NCBI GenBank assembly: GCA_000431275.1
Contig: HF989171.1
Coordinates: forward strand, 52,847 to 64,393
Source: Prevotella sp. CAG:755
Lineage (GTDB): Bacteria > Bacteroidota > Bacteroidia > Bacteroidales > Bacteroidaceae
Length of the DNA: 11,547 bases
Direction of reading: 5' to 3'
The position numbers were made by a program, and so were the translations under genes. Under the pieces are notes generated by a model that worked only from the letters and a program-made list of their open reading frames with translations, made no database searches and had not been told where the DNA came from. Shown in pieces: positions 8,184 to 11,547 of the stretch (positions within the stretch are counted from its first letter, which is position 1; each line of letters opens with the position of its first letter).

Positions 8184-9260
8184 TTAGAGCAATTTGACGA
8201 AGTCGTCGAAGAGGAATTCGGTATCGACAGGACCGCTGCATGCCTCGGGGTGGAATTGTGCGCTGAACCAAGGATTGGTCTTGTGGCGTACTCCTTCGTT
8301 CGAGCCGTCGTTCATGTTGATGAAGTAAGGCTCCCAGTCGGCCGGAAGGGTCTTGCTGTCAACTGCGTAACCGTGATTCTGGCTCGTGACGAAGCATCGT
8401 GTGCTTCCGACCATGCGCACGGGCTGGTTGTGACTACGGTGTCCATACTTCAGTTTGTATATGGAAGCGCCTGCTGCCTTTGAGAGGAGTTGGTTACCCA
8501 TGCAGATTCCCATGCAAGGACGGACGTTCGGGTTGGACAGGAACTTTCGTATGTTTTCCACTGCCTCGACACATGTGTCGGGGTCGCCCGGGCCGTTGGC
8601 CAGAAAGAGGCCGTCGAATTCCATGTCGTTAAAGTCGTAGTTCCACGGCACGCGGATCACCTCGACGCCGCGATTGATGAGGCAACGTATAATGTTGTGT
8701 TTTACGCCGCAATCAACGAGCACTACCTTTTTGCCTGCACCTTCGTTGTAACGGATGATTTCCTTGCATGAAACCTTTGCTACGTAGTTCACACCGCTGT
8801 ACTGGGCCGTCGGGATACGGTCTGGATCGTCGTCGAAGATGATTTTGCCCATCATCACGCCGTGTTCGCGCAGAGTCTTAGTCAGTTCGCGCGTGTCAAT
8901 GCCTGTGATGCCGGGCACTTTCTCACGTTTCAGCCAGTCGGCCAGGCTTTCGACCGCATTCCAATGACTGTATTCCTGGCTGTAATCGCTGACAATGATG
9001 GCCGACGCGTAGATACGGTCACTTTCCATGAACGTGGCTAAACCGTTCGGCTCCATCGTGAAAGGCGGGACGCCGTAGTTGCCTACCAGCGGATAGGTCA
9101 GCGCCATCAGCTGGCCAGCGTAAGAGGGATCGGTCAGGCTCTCTGGATAGCCCATCATGGCAGTATTGAATACGACTTCACCGGCTACGGGTTCCTCATA
9201 GCCGAATGACTTGCCATGAAAGCGGCTTCCATCATCTAAGATTAACGTTACATTTCTCAT
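8184..9260 (-). CDS. carA: Carbamoyl-phosphate synthase small (glutaminase) subunit
   Basis: CarA hydrolyses glutamine and channels ammonia to CarB. The 358 residues fit the family. The N-terminal CarA-specific domain (about 1-135) has GEVVFNTAMMGYPE, LTDPSY, LTYPLVGNYGVPP and GITGIDTRELTK. The class I glutamine amidotransferase domain (about 178-358) has NGPGDP (222-227), the nucleophile elbow GICMGNQLL with Cys253, and the His337/Glu339 pair in QFHPEA, so the catalytic triad is complete. The elbow has Asn256 where E. coli CarA (GICLGHQ) has His. LPADWEPYF followed by NDGSNEG and the N-terminal block resemble the animal CAD glutaminase domain more than E. coli CarA; this comparison is from memory. 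The ATG at 9260 (MRNVTLILDDGSRFHG) gives the usual N-terminus. It lies 76 nt after the PurF-like gene and 45 nt before carB, in the order of a single operon. No promoter or attenuator was found in the 76-nt gap. Confidence 0.97.
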   Translation of the reverse strand: MRNVTLILDDGSRFHGKSFGYEEPVAGEVVFNTAMMGYPESLTDPSYAGQLMALTYPLVGNYGVPPFTMEPNGLATFMESDRIYASAIIVSDYSQEYSHWNAVESLADWLKREKVPGITGIDTRELTKTLREHGVMMGKIIFDDDPDRIPTAQYSGVNYVAKVSCKEIIRYNEGAGKKVVLVDCGVKHNIIRCLINRGVEVIRVPWNYDFNDMEFDGLFLANGPGDPDTCVEAVENIRKFLSNPNVRPCMGICMGNQLLSKAAGASIYKLKYGHRSHNQPVRMVGSTRCFVTSQNHGYAVDSKTLPADWEPYFINMNDGSNEGVRHKTNPWFSAQFHPEACSGPVDTEFLFDDFVKLL

Positions 9261-9336
9261 TTCGTACGGTTTTTGTTCCCGCCCGGTTTTGGATGTCTCG
9301 GTCAGGCTTATGTGGTTGGATGGGTTTAACTCTATG

Positions 9337-11229
9337 TTAGCGCGTTTGTTTCTGATAAGTTTGCTCGAAGTAGTCGATGAAAGCCTGGTTGACTTTCTTG
9401 TTCCCGCCGGGTGTTGGGTAGTTGCCGCTGAAATACCAGTCGCCCGGACTGTGGGGGCAGGCCTTGTGCAATCCGTCGAGTGACTGATAGACTATGCGTA
9501 TTTCCGACTTGACTTCTGTGGGACGGAGCATTTCTGCCATTTTTGCCGAAATTTCTTCCTGGGTGAAGTCTTTGTAGATGTCGGTGACATAATTGACCAC
9601 TTCTTCCTTGGGCTTGTTTTGCTGTGCCTTGCACTTTTCGTATGTGTCGACGATGAGTTGTTGCTCACCGCGGTCTTTTAGCAACTCGATAGCGGCTTTG
9701 AACGCGATGAACTCGTCCATTCTTGCCATGTCGATGCCGTAGTAGTCCGGGAAACGGACTTGTGGCGAGGAAGAGACGATGACGATGCGCTTGGGATGCA
9801 GGCGGTCGAGAATGCGGATAATGCTTTCGCGGAGGGTCGTGCCGCGCACGATGCTGTCGTCTATGATGACCAAGTTGTCGACATGGGGGCGCAGGCTGCC
9901 GTATGTGATGTCATAGACGTGTGCGGCAAGGTCGTTTCGGCTGTTTCCTTCGGCGATGAACGTGCGCATTTTGATGTCTTTCCAAGCCACTTTTTCCGTC
10001 CGTATACGGCGGCTGAGGATGCGGTGAAGCTCGTCGTCGCTGATGGAGCCTTCTAGGGCGCGTATAGCTTTGATTTTTTCTTGGTTCAGGTAGTCGTCCA
10101 ACCCTGACGCCATGCCGTAGAACGCGGCTTCGGCCGTATTGGGAATGAACGAGAATACAGTGTGGTCGATATCGCCGTCGATAGCGTCAAGTATGGCCGG
10201 CACGAGCAGGCGTCCCAGCTCCTTGCGTTCGCGGTAGATGTCGCAGTCGCTGCCGCGGCTGAAATAGACGCGTTCGAATGAACAGGCTTCGTAGTTTTTT
10301 GCCTCAATGATTTGCTCGGTGTGCATGTCGCCTGCCTTGTTGACGAAGATGGCTTCGCCTGCTTTCAGTTCGTGCACCTTGTCGGCATCAAGGTCGAGCG
10401 TGGTCTGGATGACGGGCCGTTCGGAGGCAAGCACCATGATTTCATCGTCCTTGTACCAAAATGCCGGACGTATGCCCCAGGGGTCGCGCATGGCGAACAT
10501 CTCGCCGCTGCCGGTCACTCCGCAGAACACGTAACCGCCATCCCAGAGCGGCGCCGAGGTCCGTAACACATTGGCTAGGTTGATGTGGTCTTCGATGTAA
10601 TAGGTGATGTCAGTTCCAGTCAATCCGGCCCGCATGGCTTCGTTGAAGAGACGCTCACTCTCGCGGTCAAGTCGGTGGCCGACCTGTTCGAGCATGATGT
10701 AAGTGTCGGAATACATTCGGGGATGCTGACCGTTGGCTGCAATGCTGTCGAAGATTTCGTCGACGTTCGTCATGTTGAAATTGGCGCAGATGCAGAGGTT
10801 CTTGGCCCGCCAGTTGTTTCGGCGCAAAAAGGGATGGACATAAGAAAGGCCACTCTTCCCGGTTGTGGAATACCGGAGGTGGCCCATATAAATCTCACCA
10901 GCAAAAGGGAGATGGCGGCTGGCATAGGCAGCGTCGGACAATTGCCCCTTCGGGATGTCCTTGAAACGTCCGTGCACGTTGGCGAAAATCTCTTGAATGG
11001 CGCCCGAGCCCAATGCCCGCTCGCGGAACATGTATTCCTCGCCGGGTGCGGCTTGCATCTTGACGCAGGCAAGCCCCGCTCCCTCTTGGCCGCGGTTGTG
11101 CTGCTTCTCCATCATGAGGTAGAGCTTGTTCAAGCCATACAGCCACGTTCCATATTTTTGCTGGTAGTATTCAAGCGGTTTCAGCAGCCTTATCATGGCT
11201 ACACCGCACTCGTGTTTTAGTGGTTCCAT
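9337..11229 (-). CDS. Divergent amidophosphoribosyltransferase-like protein (PurF family, long Bacteroidales form)
   Basis: The architecture is that of glutamine PRPP amidotransferase, the first purine enzyme: an N-terminal class II (Ntn) glutaminase domain (about 8-240) and a C-terminal phosphoribosyltransferase domain (about 310-520). Seen: ECGVAM with the putative catalytic Cys8 after a 7-residue leader (MEPLKHE), HNRGQEGAGLA (44-54), GHLRYSTTG (116-124), DPWGIRP (249-255), and an intact PRPP loop VIIDDSIVRGTT (454-465) followed by RFPDYYGID. Odd: 630 residues against about 470-510 for ordinary PurF; ANFN at 149-152 where PurF has HNGN; an insertion around 380-420 before MRTFI; and none of the B. 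subtilis iron-sulfur cysteines beyond Cys316. The ATG at 11229 is chosen because it puts ECGV near the N-terminus; the alternative TTG at 11262 lies inside the -7 box. carA follows after 76 nt. It may be the organism's PurF or a paralogue with another role; purF is left unassigned for that reason. Confidence 0.85.
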   Translation of the reverse strand: MEPLKHECGVAMIRLLKPLEYYQQKYGTWLYGLNKLYLMMEKQHNRGQEGAGLACVKMQAAPGEEYMFRERALGSGAIQEIFANVHGRFKDIPKGQLSDAAYASRHLPFAGEIYMGHLRYSTTGKSGLSYVHPFLRRNNWRAKNLCICANFNMTNVDEIFDSIAANGQHPRMYSDTYIMLEQVGHRLDRESERLFNEAMRAGLTGTDITYYIEDHINLANVLRTSAPLWDGGYVFCGVTGSGEMFAMRDPWGIRPAFWYKDDEIMVLASERPVIQTTLDLDADKVHELKAGEAIFVNKAGDMHTEQIIEAKNYEACSFERVYFSRGSDCDIYRERKELGRLLVPAILDAIDGDIDHTVFSFIPNTAEAAFYGMASGLDDYLNQEKIKAIRALEGSISDDELHRILSRRIRTEKVAWKDIKMRTFIAEGNSRNDLAAHVYDITYGSLRPHVDNLVIIDDSIVRGTTLRESIIRILDRLHPKRIVIVSSSPQVRFPDYYGIDMARMDEFIAFKAAIELLKDRGEQQLIVDTYEKCKAQQNKPKEEVVNYVTDIYKDFTQEEISAKMAEMLRPTEVKSEIRIVYQSLDGLHKACPHSPGDWYFSGNYPTPGGNKKVNQAFIDYFEQTYQKQTR

Positions 11230-11250
11230 CCTTGATCGCAGATTTTCTGG

Positions 11251-11258
11251 CAAAAGTA
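11251..11258 (-). promoter_or_regulatory. Putative Bacteroidetes -7 box upstream of the PurF-like/carAB cluster
   Basis: On the minus strand bases 11258-11251 read TACTTTTG, a full match to the TAnnTTTG -7 element used by the Bacteroidetes housekeeping sigma factor. It ends 21 nt before the ATG at 11229, implying a short leader. No TTTG -33 element is found at the usual 19-20 nt spacing (AACT or TAAC there), so this is a half-supported promoter. The position fits a start for the whole minus-strand cluster. No Shine-Dalgarno is present at normal spacing; AAGG touches the ATG. Confidence 0.55.
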
Positions 11259-11404
11259 GCAAAAAAAGCTGACTTACAGTTAAGCCTATGGAGAAAAACG
11301 ACCGACAAAATCGTCGCTGCGACCATTTGGCGTACCAACCGAGAGGCCGGAAACGGGAACTATTTTCGTAAATTCAGTCGCAGTGACAGACGGAACGGAA
11401 GCAA

Positions 11405-11428
11405 CTGCCGTCCTGGCGGGGACGGCAG
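11405..11428. repeat. Perfect 9-bp inverted repeat (hairpin) in the GC-rich intergenic block
   Basis: CTGCCGTCC (11405-11413) and its exact complement GGACGGCAG (11420-11428) flank a 6-nt loop (TGGCGG). The stem is very GC-rich and stable in RNA of either strand. Neither side is followed by a T-run, so it is not a standard terminator. It lies about 180 bp upstream of the PurF-like start and upstream of the putative -7 box, so it would not be in that transcript's leader. Confidence 0.7.
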
Positions 11429-11521
11429 CCATAGCCGCTCCATAGTGGATTAGGCGCCTAGCGCGCTCGTCGGGCAGGTGGAACCGGCGGTTCGCGTATC
11501 CCACATTAATTAATATATAAA

Positions 11522-11547
11522 ATGATTATCCGTATATTGTCCGTTAA
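11522..11547 (+). CDS. Possible start of a divergent gene running off the window
   Basis: An ATG at 11522 opens eight codons (MIIRILSV) with no stop before the window ends. It is preceded by an AT-rich stretch (TTAATTAATATATAA) of the kind that often leads Bacteroidetes start codons. Eight codons are too few to recognise a protein, and chance is a fair explanation. No -7 box was found upstream. Reported as a possibility only. Confidence 0.2.

Larger units (their letters stand above)
11230..11547. other. Intergenic region upstream of the PurF-like gene, with GC-rich structured block
   Basis: These 318 bases hold no gene I can support. Next to the gene is a poly-A/T stretch and the -7 box. Bases from about 11335 to 11502 are GC-rich with several inverted repeats: a 9-bp perfect hairpin at 11405-11428, the 10-bp palindrome TAGGCGCCTA at 11451-11460, and GAACCGGCGGTTC at 11481-11493. 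After 11503 the sequence switches abruptly to AT-rich (ATTAATTAATATATAAAATG). A 72-codon GTG-started frame (11504-11286, minus) and a plus-strand frame (11220-11453) cross it, but neither resembles a known protein. The block could be a dispersed intergenic repeat or a structured RNA; nothing in the window decides. Confidence 0.6.

Noticed and set aside
9261..9336. Attenuator or riboswitch between the PurF-like gene and carA
   Set aside because: No stable paired arms, T-run or leader peptide are visible in these 76 bases.
10585..11220. A 211-codon plus-strand open frame opposite the PurF-like gene
   Set aside because: It is antisense to a well-supported conserved gene, and its translation shows no motifs. 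Several similar antisense frames occur across carB and aspS for the same compositional reason.
11286..11504. 72-codon GTG-started minus-strand frame in the intergenic block
   Set aside because: It has no known domain, is GC-driven, overlaps inverted repeats and has no promoter or ribosome signal. Kept only as part of the structured block.
1..11547. Mobile elements, CRISPR arrays, tRNA or rRNA genes
   Set aside because: No transposase, integrase or terminal repeats, no spaced direct repeats, and no tRNA or rRNA sequence were seen on either strand.

Overview
The window looks like a chromosomal housekeeping region from a member of the Bacteroidota, most likely order Bacteroidales and plausibly a Prevotella-like genus. 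This rests on remembered resemblance of every protein to Bacteroidales homologues, on near absence of Shine-Dalgarno sequences, on one TAnnTTTG-type -7 box (the Bacteroidetes sigma-ABfr promoter element), on AT-rich leaders and on roughly half G+C coding DNA. Genus is not determined. There is no sign of mobile elements, CRISPR, tRNA or rRNA.

Layout: (1) bases 2-2275, plus strand: the 3' part of dxr (isoprenoid precursor synthesis, cut by the window edge), followed 15 nt later by rseP, a site-2 membrane protease. (2) bases 2276-2425: a convergent intergenic gap with a perfect 22-bp hairpin that can terminate transcription from both sides. (3) bases 2426-11229, minus strand, read right to left: an amidophosphoribosyltransferase-like gene, carA, carB, aspS, then an AlaX-type tRNA-editing domain gene. 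The first four are spaced 76, 45 and 66 nt apart and may be one transcript; alaX lies 166 nt beyond aspS behind a hairpin. (4) bases 11230-11547: a 318-base gap upstream of the amidotransferase gene, with a -7 box next to the gene, a GC-rich block full of inverted repeats, and an AT-rich end that may hold the first codons of a divergent gene.

Functionally the minus-strand cluster joins two glutamine-dependent entry enzymes of nucleotide synthesis: a PRPP amidotransferase homologue (purine side) and carbamoyl-phosphate synthetase (pyrimidine and arginine side). These are followed by aspartyl-tRNA synthetase and an editing protein for mischarged tRNA.

No clearly new multi-gene system is visible. 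The most interesting signals are within known families. CarA and CarB resemble the animal CAD/CPS1 type far more than the E. coli type. The CarB C-terminal domain carries most of the residues that bind N-acetylglutamate in human CPS1. The PurF homologue is long and divergent, with a changed oxyanion-hole motif, a propeptide, no iron-sulfur ligand set and an insertion before its PRPP loop. Comparisons with E. coli, B. subtilis and human proteins were made from memory, not by a search.
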